A DNA stretch of 64,000 bases from Streptomyces sp. NBC_00377 (GTDB lineage Bacteria; Actinomycetota; Actinomycetes; Streptomycetales; Streptomycetaceae): assembly GCF_036075115.1 (NCBI RefSeq), contig NZ_CP107958.1:5704001-5768000 (forward strand), given 5' to 3'. Made by a program: the position numbers and the translations under genes. The notes under the pieces were generated by a model, which did not search any database, had not been told where the DNA came from, and saw only the letters and a program-made list of their open reading frames with translations. Of the stretch, positions 41,709 to 52,444 are shown piece by piece; position 1 is the stretch's first letter; each line of letters starts with the position of its first letter.

Positions 41709-43022
41709 ATGCACCTCTCTCCCTCCGGCCGCCCCGTCCTCCCCTCCCCGAGCCGTCGCACCCTCCTGCGCGGCGTGGGCGGCGCGGCCCTGCTCGGCGC
41801 CGGCATACCCCTGCTGTCCGCGTGCGGCGGCAGCGGCACCGCGGCCGACCCCAAGACGGTCACGCTCGGCTCCAACGCGTCCGACGCGGTGCCGAAGAAG
41901 GCCTTCGCCGAGATCTACGCGGCCTTCAAGAAGCAGTCCGGGGTCACGGTCGACGTGAACACCAAGGACCACAACACGTTCCAGGAGCAGATCAACTCCT
42001 ACCTCCAGGGCACCCCGGACGACGTGTTCAACTGGTTCGCCGGCTACCGCATGCAGTTCTTCGCGGCCAAGAAGCTCGCCACCCCGATCGACGACGTGTG
42101 GGCGAAGATCGGCGGCAACTTCCCCGACGCGATGAAGGCGCTCAGCAAGGGCGAGGACGGCAAGTACTACTTCGTGCCGCTGTACACCTACCCCTGGGCC
42201 CTCTTCTACCGCAAGAGCGTCTTCCAGCAGCACGGCTACACCGTCCCCACCACCTGGGACCAGCTGGTCGCCCTGTGCAAGCAGATGAAGAAGGACGGAC
42301 TGGTCCCGATCGCCTTCGGCGACAAGGACGCCTGGCCCGCGCTCGGCACCTTCGACCAGATCAACTTCCGCACCAACGGCTACGACTTCCACGTCGAGCT
42401 GATGGCGGGCAAGGCGTCCTGGACCGACGCGAAGGTCCGCAAGACCTTCGACCACTGGGCCGAGATCCTCCCCTACCACCAGGACGGCGCCGTCGGCCGT
42501 ACCTGGCAGGACGCCGCCCAGACCCTGGTGTCCAAGAAGGCCGGCATGTACCTGCTGGGGACCTTCGTGGCGCAGCAGTTCACCAACCAGGCCGACGCCG
42601 ACGACCTCGACTTCTTCGCCTTCCCGGAGATCGACCCGGCCTACGGCCAGGACACCGTCGAGGCGCCCACCGACGGCTTCATGCTCTCCAAGGCCCCGAA
42701 GAGCAAGGCGTCCGCCGTCAAGCTGCTGGAGTACCTGGGCACCCCGGAGGCCGAGGCGATCTACCTCAAGGCCGACCCGAGCGTCGTCGCCGCCTCCTCC
42801 AAGGCCGACACCTCCTCGTACACAGCCCTTCAGAAGAAGGCGTACGAGATGATCAGCGGCGCGAAGCACCTCACGCAGTTCATGGACCGGGACAGCCGGC
42901 CGGACTTCACCTCGACGGTGATGCAGCCCGCGCTCCAGAAGTTCGTCCGTGACCCCAAGGGCATCGACAGCCTGCTGACGTCGATCGAGCGTCAGAAGAA
43001 GACGATCTTCGCGTCCGGCTGA
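41709..43022 (+). CDS. Sugar ABC transporter solute-binding lipoprotein
   Basis: A 437-residue family-1 binding protein. The N-terminus SRRTLLRGVGGAALLGAGIP is a twin-arginine signal ending in the lipobox LLSACGG. The mature part has the usual two-lobed pattern (DVFNWFAGYRMQFFAAKKLA, YTYPWALFYRKSVFQQHGYT). It heads an operon with two permeases, an alpha-galactosidase and a beta-galactosidase, so galactosides such as melibiose, raffinose-type or galacto-oligosaccharides are the likely cargo. No ATPase is encoded here; the shared MsiK is the usual partner in Streptomyces. Confidence 0.92.
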   Translation: MHLSPSGRPVLPSPSRRTLLRGVGGAALLGAGIPLLSACGGSGTAADPKTVTLGSNASDAVPKKAFAEIYAAFKKQSGVTVDVNTKDHNTFQEQINSYLQGTPDDVFNWFAGYRMQFFAAKKLATPIDDVWAKIGGNFPDAMKALSKGEDGKYYFVPLYTYPWALFYRKSVFQQHGYTVPTTWDQLVALCKQMKKDGLVPIAFGDKDAWPALGTFDQINFRTNGYDFHVELMAGKASWTDAKVRKTFDHWAEILPYHQDGAVGRTWQDAAQTLVSKKAGMYLLGTFVAQQFTNQADADDLDFFAFPEIDPAYGQDTVEAPTDGFMLSKAPKSKASAVKLLEYLGTPEAEAIYLKADPSVVAASSKADTSSYTALQKKAYEMISGAKHLTQFMDRDSRPDFTSTVMQPALQKFVRDPKGIDSLLTSIERQKKTIFASG

Positions 43023-43042
43023 CACCCTCCTGCTGAAAGCGG

Positions 43043-44035
43043 ATGAGCACCCACACCATGACCGTGGACACCACGAAGTCCCCGGAGGCGGCCGCCGTGC
43101 CGCCTCCGGGCACCGCATCCCCGAAGAAGCGGGCCGTGCAGGGCCACCGGCGCCTGCTGACCCGCCGTGACCGGCTGACCCTGACCCTGATGGCGGGCGT
43201 GCCGACGATCCTGCACGTGGCCCTGGTCTGGGTCACCGCGCTCGCCTCGATCGCGCTGGCCTTCACCACCTGGGACGGCATCGGCTTCGACTCGATCAAG
43301 TGGGTGGGGCTGGACAACTTCCGTGAGCTGTTCACCAACAACCCGCAGTTCTGGCCCGCCGTCCAGCACAACGTGATCTGGTTCGTCGTGCTGATCCTGA
43401 TCCCGACCCCGTTCGGCCTGTTCCTCGCCGTCCAGCTGGACAAGAAGATCCGCTTCAGCCGCGTCTACCAGACCGCGTTCTTCCTGCCCGTCGTGGTCTC
43501 CCTCGCCGTCACCGGCTTCGTCTGGCAGCTGGTCTACAACCCCGACACCGGCCTGATCAACAGCATCATCGGCGCCAACAAACCCGGCCACTACATCGAC
43601 TGGATCGGCGACCCCCACCTCAACCTGTGGGCCGTCCTGATCGCCGCCTGCTGGCGCCACACCGGCTACATGATGATCCTCTACCTCGCCGGCCTCAAGG
43701 GCGTCGACCCCTCCCTGCGCGAGGCCTCCGCCCTCGACGGCGCCAACGAGTGGCAGACCTTCAAGAACGTCATCTTCCCCACCCTGCGCCCCACCAACAC
43801 CGTCGTCCTGGTCGTCACCATCATCGAAGCACTGCGCGCCTTCGACCTCGTCTTCGTCTTCAACAAGGGCGCCCAGGGCACCGAACTGCTCTCGATCCTG
43901 GTCACCAACAACATCATCGGCGAGTCCAGCCGCATCGGATACGGCTCCGCGATCGCCGTCGTCCTGCTGGTCATCTCCCTCGCCGTGATCATCCCCTACC
44001 TGATCGCGACCTTCCGCAAGGAGCGCCGCGCATGA
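43043..44035 (+). CDS. Sugar ABC transporter permease (MalF/UgpA type)
   Basis: A 330-residue permease with six spans. A basic N-terminal tail (VQGHRRLLTRRDRLTLTLMA) precedes the first helix. The EAA loop REASALDGANEWQTFKNVIF docks the ATPase. It follows the binding protein by 20 bp and overlaps the second permease by four bases. Confidence 0.93.
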   Translation: MSTHTMTVDTTKSPEAAAVPPPGTASPKKRAVQGHRRLLTRRDRLTLTLMAGVPTILHVALVWVTALASIALAFTTWDGIGFDSIKWVGLDNFRELFTNNPQFWPAVQHNVIWFVVLILIPTPFGLFLAVQLDKKIRFSRVYQTAFFLPVVVSLAVTGFVWQLVYNPDTGLINSIIGANKPGHYIDWIGDPHLNLWAVLIAACWRHTGYMMILYLAGLKGVDPSLREASALDGANEWQTFKNVIFPTLRPTNTVVLVVTIIEALRAFDLVFVFNKGAQGTELLSILVTNNIIGESSRIGYGSAIAVVLLVISLAVIIPYLIATFRKERRA

Positions 44036-44934
44036 GCACCACCCTGCCCCTGAAAGAGCCGGTGGCCGCCAAGCAGCGCACCCCCCTGCGACCCGCCCGG
44101 ATCCTGCTGCACACCTTCCTCGCCGCCACCGCCCTGGCCTGGCTCGCCCCCCTGCTGTGGGCCCTGTTCGCAGCCCTGCGCCCCTACGCCGAAACCAGCG
44201 ACAAGGGCTACGTCTCCTGGCCCGACAAACTCGACTTCGACAACTTCACCAACGCCTTCCAGCAGTCGGACATGCTGCACTACTTCGCCAACACGCTGAT
44301 CATCGCGGTCCCGGCGGTCCTGCTCACCCTGTTCCTGTCCTCCTGCGTCGCCTTCTACGTCAGCCGTTTCGACTTCCGCGTCAACCTCTTCCTGCTCCTG
44401 GTCTTCACCGCCGGCAACCTCCTGCCCCAACAGGTCATCATCACCCCCCTGTACCGCCTGTACCTGCTGGTCGACCTGCCCGGCATCACCACCAGCGGCA
44501 AGCTCTACGACTCCGCCCTCGGCCTCGTCCTCATCCACGTCGCCTTCCAGTCCGGGTTCTGCGCCTTCGTCCTCGCCAACTACATGCGCTCCCTGCCCCA
44601 CGAACTCACCGAGGCCGCCCTCGTCGACGGCGCCTCCGTATGGCGCCTGTACTGGCAGATCGTGCTGCCCCTGTGCAAACCCGCCATGGCCGCCCTGGCC
44701 ACCCTGCTGTCCATCTGGATCTACAACGACTTCTTCTGGGCCATCGTGCTGATCTCCACCGGAGAGAACATGCCCATCACCTCCGCCCTGAACAACCTCT
44801 CCGGCCAGTACTTCACCGACCCCAACCTCGTCGCCGCCGGCGCCCTCCTCACCGCCATCCCCACCCTGACCGTCTACTTCGCACTCCAGCGCCAGTTCGT
44901 CAGCGGCCTCACCCTCGGCGCCAACAAGGGCTGA
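44032..44934 (+). CDS. Sugar ABC transporter permease (MalG/UgpE type)
   Basis: A 300-residue permease. The EAA loop is TEAALVDGASVWRLYWQIVL. ATG 44032 overlaps the preceding stop (ATGA). It forms the channel with the 43043 product. Confidence 0.93.
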   Translation: MSTTLPLKEPVAAKQRTPLRPARILLHTFLAATALAWLAPLLWALFAALRPYAETSDKGYVSWPDKLDFDNFTNAFQQSDMLHYFANTLIIAVPAVLLTLFLSSCVAFYVSRFDFRVNLFLLLVFTAGNLLPQQVIITPLYRLYLLVDLPGITTSGKLYDSALGLVLIHVAFQSGFCAFVLANYMRSLPHELTEAALVDGASVWRLYWQIVLPLCKPAMAALATLLSIWIYNDFFWAIVLISTGENMPITSALNNLSGQYFTDPNLVAAGALLTAIPTLTVYFALQRQFVSGLTLGANKG

Positions 44935-44962
44935 GCCCCCTCCCGTTGTGAAAGAGACCTCC

Positions 44963-46279
44963 GTGCAGCACCCCTTCACCCCCGTCGCCGCCGTCCCCGT
45001 GGACCCGCGTCGTGCCCGCGTCCACGAGGAGGGCTGGCAGTCCTGGAGCCCCAGCGGCGCCTACGCCCTCGACGACGCCCCGTACCGCCCGACCGACGGC
45101 AACTGGGCGACGGTCTGCTACCGCCCGGGCGTCACCGTCCCCGAGGGAGCCTTCCAGGGGGAGGGCCTGCTGGCCCTCGACCCCGGCGACGGCTCACCGG
45201 TGCGCCTGTGGGCGGCGCCGGACCCGGTGCGCGAGGTGCCGTCCATCCGGCTCACCAGGGCCGGGACCGTGGTGGAGATCAGCGCCGACGGCCCCGTGAA
45301 GGAGTACACGGGCACGGACGTCCAGACGCTCCTGGCCGAGTGGGCCGCCGGACTCGGCCTCGCGGCGCCCCGGCCCGCACCGACCGCCTGGTGCTCCTGG
45401 TACGAGTACTTCACCGCCGTCACCGAGGACGACGTCCACGAGAACCTCCGCGCGATGGACACCCTCGACCTGCCCGTCGACGTCGTCCAGATCGACGACG
45501 GCTACCAGCGCGCCCTGGGCGACTGGCTCACCCTCTCCGGCCGCTTCCGCTCCCGTGCCGGCATCGCCGACGCCATCCGCGCCCGGGGCCGCCGCGCCGG
45601 TATCTGGACGGCGCCCTTCCTGGTCGACCCGAGCAGCGAACTGGCCACCGCGCACCCCGAGCGGCTGGTCCGCTCCGCGGACGGCGGCTTCGCGCACGCC
45701 GGCCGTAACTGGGGCCACGACCTGCGGGTCCTCGACACCACGCACCCCGACGCCGCGGCCTACCTGACGGACGTCTTCCGAACGCTGCGCGCCGAGGGCT
45801 ACGACTACTTCAAGGTCGACTTCCTGTACGCGGGCGCCCTGGACGGCGTGCGGCACGACGACACGGTGGACGCGCTGACGGCGTACCGCTCGGGCATCGA
45901 GCTGATCCGCGCGGCGATCGGCGAGGACGCCTACCTCCTGGGCTGCGGCGCGCCGATCCTTCCCTCCATCGGGCTCTTCGACGCGATGCGGGTCAGCCCC
46001 GACACGGCCCCGCACCGCCGTCCCGAGGCCGACGACTACAGCCAGCCCGGCCAGGACCCGGCCGAGTTCACCGGCGCCGCCCGCCAGTGGCAGCACGGCC
46101 GGCTCTGGACCAACGACCCCGACTGCCTGATGGCCCGCCCGGCCGTGGAGACCCGTGAGCGGTGGGCCGCGCACGTGGAGGCGACGGGCGGCCTGATGGC
46201 CTCCAGCGACCGTCTGCTGTCGCTCGACCCGTGGGGCGTGGACACCACCCGCCGACTGCTGTCGGGAGGCGGGCGATGA
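44963..46279 (+). CDS. GH36-type alpha-galactosidase
   Basis: About 438 residues, without a signal peptide, so it acts in the cytoplasm on imported sugar. The barrel shows TAWCSWYEYFTAVTEDDVHE, VVQIDDGYQRALGDW, the nucleophile motif YFKVDFLYAG, and DAYLLGCGAPILPSIGLFDA with RVSPDTAP before the acid region. It is shorter than classical GH36 enzymes, with the N-terminal beta domain mostly absent. GTG 44963 is preceded by GAAAGAGACCTCC; GTG 44948 is an alternative without a ribosome site. It overlaps the GH42 gene by four bases. Confidence 0.88.
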   Translation: MQHPFTPVAAVPVDPRRARVHEEGWQSWSPSGAYALDDAPYRPTDGNWATVCYRPGVTVPEGAFQGEGLLALDPGDGSPVRLWAAPDPVREVPSIRLTRAGTVVEISADGPVKEYTGTDVQTLLAEWAAGLGLAAPRPAPTAWCSWYEYFTAVTEDDVHENLRAMDTLDLPVDVVQIDDGYQRALGDWLTLSGRFRSRAGIADAIRARGRRAGIWTAPFLVDPSSELATAHPERLVRSADGGFAHAGRNWGHDLRVLDTTHPDAAAYLTDVFRTLRAEGYDYFKVDFLYAGALDGVRHDDTVDALTAYRSGIELIRAAIGEDAYLLGCGAPILPSIGLFDAMRVSPDTAPHRRPEADDYSQPGQDPAEFTGAARQWQHGRLWTNDPDCLMARPAVETRERWAAHVEATGGLMASSDRLLSLDPWGVDTTRRLLSGGGR

Positions 46280-48288
46280 CGCGGCGCGAGCTGAACGTCC
46301 CCGGCCTCGCCTACGGCGGCGACTACAACCCCGAGCAGTGGCCGCAGGAGGTCTGGGCCGAGGACATGCGGCTGATGACCGAGGCCGGGGTGAACATGGT
46401 CAGCGTCAACATCTTCTCGTGGGCGCTGCTGGAACCCGCCGAGGGCGAGTACGACTTCTCGCTCCTCGACCGCGTCCTCGACATGCTCCACGCCCACGGC
46501 ATCGCCGCCGACCTCGCCACCCCGACGGCCGCGCCGCCGGCGTGGTTCTTCAGGGCCCACCCCGAGGCGCTGCCCGTGGACCGGGACGGCCGGAGACTGT
46601 CTTACGGCAGCCGGCAGACGTTCTGCCCGAGCAGCCCCGCCTACCGGGAGGCCGCGACCCGCGTCGCCCGTGTGCTGGGGGAGCGGTACGCCGACCACCC
46701 GGCGGTGGTCATGTGGCACGTCCACAACGAGTACGGCTGTCACAACGCGGAGTGCTTCTGCGACACCAGCGCGGCGGCGTTCCGGCGCTGGCTGCGCGAC
46801 AGGTACGGCGACGACCTGGCCGCGCTGAACCATGCCTGGGGCACCGCCTTCTGGAGCCAGTGGTACTACGACTGGGAAGAGATCCTGCCGCCGAGGGCGA
46901 CCGGCGCGGTCCCGAACCCGGCCCATCGGCTGGACTGGCGCCGCTTCTCCAGCGACGAGCTGCTGTCCCTGTGCAAGGCGGAGCGGGAGGTGCTGGAGCG
47001 AGCCGCCCCGTCGGTGCCCGCGACCACCAACTTCATGGTGATGTACAACTTCGACGCGCTGGACTACTGGCGCTGGGCGCCGGAGCTGGACATCGTCTCG
47101 AACGACCACTACCTCCGCTCCACGGATCCCGAGTCGGAGATCGACATCGCGCTGAGCGGCGATCTGGTGCGTTCCCTCGCGGGCGGCCGGCCGTGGCTGC
47201 TGATGGAGCACTCGACGGGCGCCGTGAACTGGCAGCAGGTCAACCGGGCCAAGACAGCGGGGGAGTTGCGTCGCAACGCGCTGGCGCACGTGGCCCGCGG
47301 CGCCGACGGCATCGCCTACTTCCAGTGGCGGGCGGCGAAGGCGGGCGCCGAACAATGGCACTCGGCGATGCTGCCGCACGCGGGCACGGACAGTGTCATC
47401 TGGCGGGACGTCGTCCGGCTGGGCGCGGATCTGCGGTCGTTGGCCGAGGTGCGCGGCAGCACGGGCACGGCCAGGACGGCGGTCGTCTGGGACTGGGACG
47501 CGAAGTGGGCGCTGGAACTGCCCTCCCAGCCCAGCGAGTCGGTCCGGTACCTGGAACTGGTGCGCTCCTGGTACGAGCCGCTGTGGCGGGCGGGCGTCGC
47601 CGTGGACTTCGTCCGACCGGACGCGGACCTGTCGGCGTACCGCCTGGTCCTGGCGCCGAGCCTGTACCTGGTGGACGAGGCGGGCGCGGCGAACCTGACG
47701 GCCTTCGCGCAGCGGGGCGGCACTCTGGCCGTCGGTTTCCACAGCGGGGCGGTGGACGAGAACTGCCATGTGCGGCTGGGCGGTTACCCGGGCGCGTTCC
47801 GGGAGGCGCTCGGTGTCCGCACGGACGAACTGTTCCCCCTGCTGCCCGGGGAGACCGTGGGACTCGACACCGGCGGTACGGCGTCGCTGTGGACCGAACG
47901 CGTACGCCTGGACGGCGCGCAGGCCGTCGCCTCCTTCACCTCAGGACCCCTGACCGGTGTACCGGCGGTGACCCGGCACGCGTACGGCGCCGGCACCGCC
48001 TGGTACCTGGCGACGCTCCCCGACGCGGACACCCTCGCGGCGCTCCTGGACGGGGTCCGCACCGAGGCCGAGGTGGCGCCGGTCCGGGCCACCCCCGAGG
48101 GTGTGGAGGCCGTCCTGCGGCGGGGCGAGGACGCGGACTACCTCTTCCTCGTCGATCACCGGGGAGCCGGCGCGCGGGTGCCCGTCGCCCCGGACGCCGT
48201 CGAACTCCTCACCGGCGAGTCCCTGGAGAACGGCACGGTCACCGTGGAGCCAGGAGGTGTGGCGGTCGTACGGGAGCCGCACCACTGA
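46276..48288 (+). CDS. GH42 beta-galactosidase
   Basis: A 670-residue cytoplasmic enzyme. YGGDYNPEQWPQEVW opens the barrel; the acid/base Glu lies in MWHVHNEYGCHN and the nucleophile Glu in WLLMEHSTGAVNWQ. Cys residues in HNAECFCDTS resemble the zinc site of GH42 enzymes. A C-terminal beta domain follows the trimerisation region. The ATG overlaps the GH36 stop (ATGA), so alpha- and beta-galactosides imported by the same transporter would be cut together. It is the last gene of the operon. Confidence 0.94.
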   Translation: MTRRELNVPGLAYGGDYNPEQWPQEVWAEDMRLMTEAGVNMVSVNIFSWALLEPAEGEYDFSLLDRVLDMLHAHGIAADLATPTAAPPAWFFRAHPEALPVDRDGRRLSYGSRQTFCPSSPAYREAATRVARVLGERYADHPAVVMWHVHNEYGCHNAECFCDTSAAAFRRWLRDRYGDDLAALNHAWGTAFWSQWYYDWEEILPPRATGAVPNPAHRLDWRRFSSDELLSLCKAEREVLERAAPSVPATTNFMVMYNFDALDYWRWAPELDIVSNDHYLRSTDPESEIDIALSGDLVRSLAGGRPWLLMEHSTGAVNWQQVNRAKTAGELRRNALAHVARGADGIAYFQWRAAKAGAEQWHSAMLPHAGTDSVIWRDVVRLGADLRSLAEVRGSTGTARTAVVWDWDAKWALELPSQPSESVRYLELVRSWYEPLWRAGVAVDFVRPDADLSAYRLVLAPSLYLVDEAGAANLTAFAQRGGTLAVGFHSGAVDENCHVRLGGYPGAFREALGVRTDELFPLLPGETVGLDTGGTASLWTERVRLDGAQAVASFTSGPLTGVPAVTRHAYGAGTAWYLATLPDADTLAALLDGVRTEAEVAPVRATPEGVEAVLRRGEDADYLFLVDHRGAGARVPVAPDAVELLTGESLENGTVTVEPGGVAVVREPHH

Positions 48289-48381
48289 CCACGCCGGCCC
48301 ACCGCACGGTCCTCACGCCGCCGGGCGCCGGGCGACGGCTCCCGGCAGGCGGGTCCGGGGCCGGGCCTGTCGTACGGCGGT

Positions 48382-48491
48382 GAGGATCACCGTCCACGGG
48401 CCGGGCTGGTCCGTCGCGACGCCAACCCGGCGTAACGAGAAGCCCCCGGCTTCAGCCGGGGGAGGAGTCACGACGAGGATCACCGTCCACG
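48382..48491. mobile_element. IS200/IS605-type right-end remnant framed by a 17-bp direct repeat
   Basis: A perfect hairpin CCCCCGGC-TTCA-GCCGGGGG (48443-48462), preceded by TAACGAGAAG and followed by AGGAGTCAC, resembles the conserved right end found after tnpB in actinobacterial IS200/IS605 elements. No tnpB or tnpA is present. GAGGATCACCGTCCACG occurs at 48382-48398 and again at 48475-48491, three bases after the end. The segment could be a short non-autonomous copy or a deleted element. Confidence 0.5.
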
Positions 48492-48523
48492 ACGTCGTGG
48501 GGCGCGGCTCGCCCCCACGACGT
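48492..48523. terminator. Bidirectional hairpin between the GH42 and GH1 genes
   Basis: ACGTCGTGGGGCG pairs with CGCCCCCACGACGT (one bulged C) around a 5-base loop. It lies 40 bp past the end of the convergent GH1 gene and about 200 bp past the GH42 stop. Confidence 0.65.
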
Positions 48524-48563
48524 GCCGCGCCCCCTTCCCCGTCCCCCCCCGGTTCGGGGAAGT

Positions 48564-49997
<1,434 letters not shown>

Positions 49998-50036
49998 GTC
50001 GTCGCTCCCGTGGGTCGGGTGAGCGCCCATTATGCA

Positions 50037-50050
50037 TGGGAGCGCTCCCA
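50037..50050. promoter_or_regulatory. CebR operator, perfect
   Basis: TGGGAGCGCTCCCA, the exact 14-bp palindrome bound by CebR in Streptomyces, 40 bp before the divergent GH1 beta-glucosidase start. Confidence 0.92.
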
Positions 50051-50515
50051 CGGCAAAAGGGGGGCGCGGGAAAGGTCCGGTCCGTCGGCCCGTCTCCCGT
50101 CGGCGCGGGCCCGGTCACGTTCCGCGCCCCCCGTTCCGCACGGCCGCGCGCCACACCCGGAACCTGCTCCCCGGCCCCCGCCCCGCCGGCCGCGTCGACT
50201 GCCGCACCGCCCGGTGGCGCCCCCTCCGGTGCGGCGCGCGGCTGATCGTTCACCTTCCGGCGGCCCGTGCGAACCCGGCTCGTCGCGGCCCGGAAAATCG
50301 CGGCGCGGATGCCGGTGCGGGGCACCCGCCTCCCGTGCCGGGCGCCGGCCCGGTCGTGACCTGCGTGATTCCAGCGGGGGACGGGCTGATGTCCTTGCGG
50401 GCGACCTGGTCCGGCGCGACACATTCACGTGACGTCGAGAACACGCTTGCGCAACAACGCCGTTTTCAAGTCTTGACACCCGCTCCGGCAGGAAGGAGTC
50501 TTCCGGCATGCCGCG

Positions 50516-50529
50516 TGGGAGCGGTCCCA
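50516..50529. promoter_or_regulatory. CebR operator before cebE
   Basis: TGGGAGCGGTCCCA differs from the perfect CebR box at one base. It lies 212 bp before cebE ATG and just after a TTGACA/GAGTCT promoter candidate. Confidence 0.88.
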
Positions 50530-50740
50530 CGGACAGTCGAGGGCCCTCTCCTCCGTGAACCGAACTACCAACAGTCCTTCCCTCTGCCGCACCTGGCGCA
50601 TCGTTGACCAGCACCTTTTCACCGCACCCCGAGTGCTGTGGGCTGGCCACCGCTCGAATCGAGAGGGCAGGTCGGGAGCGTCGAACCCCGGCGGTCCGAT
50701 TCCTGAGATCCCGTTCCCCACTGGAACAAGGAGTAGTGGA

Positions 50741-52060
50741 ATGCGCATCACCCGTACCAGCGGCGGTCGCGGCCGCAGAGCAGCGGCCCTGACCACCACG
50801 GTCCTGACGGCCTCGGCGCTGCTGCTGACCGGCTGCAGCGACGACGGCGACTCGGACGCCTCGGACTCCAACGGGAACATCACTCTCAAGGTGGCCGACT
50901 TCGGGCAGTTCGGCTACAAGGAAGCCGGCCTGTTCGACAAGTACCACTCGTTGCACCCGAACATCACGGTGAAGGAGGAGACGACCGCCAACGAGCAGGA
51001 CTACTACCCGAAGCTTCTTCAGCAGCTGAACACGGGCAGCGGTCTGGCGGACGTCACCGGCATCGAGGTCGGCCGCATCAAGGAGGTCGTCGACACCCAG
51101 GCGGCCAAGTTCACCGACCTGAGCAAGACGATCAACGTGGCCGACTGGGTCTCCTGGAAGGAGAAGCAGGCCACCGCGAAGGACGGCACGGTCATAGGCG
51201 CCGGCACCGACATCGGCCCGATGTCCCTGTGCTATCGCAAGGACCTCTTCGAGCAGGCGGGCCTGCCGACCGACCGCGAAGCCGTCGCGGCCGCGGTCAA
51301 GGGAGGCTGGGAGGACTACATCAAGCTCGGCGAGAAGTTCAAGGCGAAGGCGCCCAAGGGCACCTACTTCATGGACTCCGCGAGCGCCATGTACAACGCG
51401 GTCGTCGGTTCCTCCCCGCAGCAGTACTACGACGCCGACGGCAAGGCGATCTACAAGGACAGCCCCTCCGTGCAGCAGGGCTGGAACCTGTCCGCCGAGG
51501 CCGCGTCGAAGAAGCTGAGCCAGGGTCTGCCGCAGTTCACCGACCCGTGGAAGGCGGCGCTGCGCAAGGGCTCCGTCGCCACCGTGGCGTGCCCCGCCTG
51601 GATGGCCGGCCAGATCTCCATCAACTCCGGTGACTCCTTCAAGGGCAAGTGGGACATCAGCCGTGCGCCCGGCGCCACGGCGGCCAACTGGGGCGGCTCC
51701 TTCCTCGCCGTGCCCAAGACCGGCAAGCACACCAAGGAGGCCGCCGAGCTGGTCAAGTGGCTGACCGCTCCCGAGCAGCAGGCCGCCGTGTTCAAGGCGA
51801 TCGGCGTCTTCCCGTCCAACAAGGGCGCCTACGAGCTCGCCGACGTCAAGAACGCGAAGCTCCCGTACTTCAGTGACGCCCCGATCGGCCAGATCTACGC
51901 CGACGAGGCCAACGCCATCCCCGAGACCGTGCTCGGCCCGAAGGACGCCACGATCAAGGACACCATCTCCACGCAGATCAACAACATGGAGCAGCGCGGC
52001 ACCAAGCCCGACGCCGCGTGGAAGGCCGCGACCGAGACCATCGACAAGGTGATCGGCTGA
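50741..52060 (+). CDS. cebE: Cellobiose/cello-oligosaccharide-binding lipoprotein CebE
   Basis: A 439-residue lipoprotein. Signal VLTASALLLTGCSDDGD contains the lipobox LLTGC. The mature protein is a family-1 sugar-binding protein (YKEAGLFDKYHSLHPNITVK, IGPMSLCYRKDLFEQAGLPT, TVACPAWMAGQISINSGDSF). It captures cellobiose and cellotriose for CebFG, powered by MsiK encoded elsewhere. A strong AAGGAGTAGTGGA precedes ATG 50741. The order cebE-cebF-cebG-bglC-cebR and the CebR box identify it. Confidence 0.95.
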   Translation: MRITRTSGGRGRRAAALTTTVLTASALLLTGCSDDGDSDASDSNGNITLKVADFGQFGYKEAGLFDKYHSLHPNITVKEETTANEQDYYPKLLQQLNTGSGLADVTGIEVGRIKEVVDTQAAKFTDLSKTINVADWVSWKEKQATAKDGTVIGAGTDIGPMSLCYRKDLFEQAGLPTDREAVAAAVKGGWEDYIKLGEKFKAKAPKGTYFMDSASAMYNAVVGSSPQQYYDADGKAIYKDSPSVQQGWNLSAEAASKKLSQGLPQFTDPWKAALRKGSVATVACPAWMAGQISINSGDSFKGKWDISRAPGATAANWGGSFLAVPKTGKHTKEAAELVKWLTAPEQQAAVFKAIGVFPSNKGAYELADVKNAKLPYFSDAPIGQIYADEANAIPETVLGPKDATIKDTISTQINNMEQRGTKPDAAWKAATETIDKVIG

Positions 52061-52068
52061 CACCCGCA

Positions 52069-52099
52069 GGTGCGGGCGGCCCCCGGGGCTGCCCGCACC
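52069..52099 (+). terminator. Intercistronic hairpin after cebE
   Basis: GGTGCGGGC and GCCCGCACC form a perfect 9-bp stem with further inner pairing, 8 bp past the cebE stop. The remaining 52100-52444 is GC-rich without a gene. Such hairpins commonly keep binding-protein mRNA above permease mRNA. Confidence 0.7.
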
Positions 52100-52444
52100 G
52101 CGTTGTGGCGCGCGGGGCCGTGCGGCGGCTCCCGCGCCGCGGGCGCGGGGGCCGTCCACACCGGGCCGGCCGTCCGGCGCCGGTCCGCTTTGCGGCGTCC
52201 GGGCGTCCGGCAGACACCCGCCGGACGCCGCGCCACCGTGTCGCCCGGGGCCGGTGACCGGAGTCCGACGACGTGGCACGAGCCGCGGACGGGCTCCGCG
52301 CGAGCAGGAGGTGGTCCCCGTCACCGCCGGGACGCGGGCTGCCCGGCTCCGTACCGATTCGCGCGGGCGGCGAGACCGGCGCCCGGCCCGTGAACCCGCC
52401 TCCCGCCCCTACCCGGCCCAGATATCCAGGGAAGGACTCCCTCC

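Larger units (their letters stand above)
49998..50740. other. Divergent regulatory region between the GH1 gene and cebE
   Basis: About 740 bp without a gene. It holds two CebR boxes (50037 and 50516). A promoter candidate for cebE is TTGACA (50473-50478), 17 bp, GAGTCT (50496-50501), with the second box just beyond the predicted start of transcription. The cebE leader would be over 200 nt. The frames open through this leader lack good starts. Confidence 0.55.
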
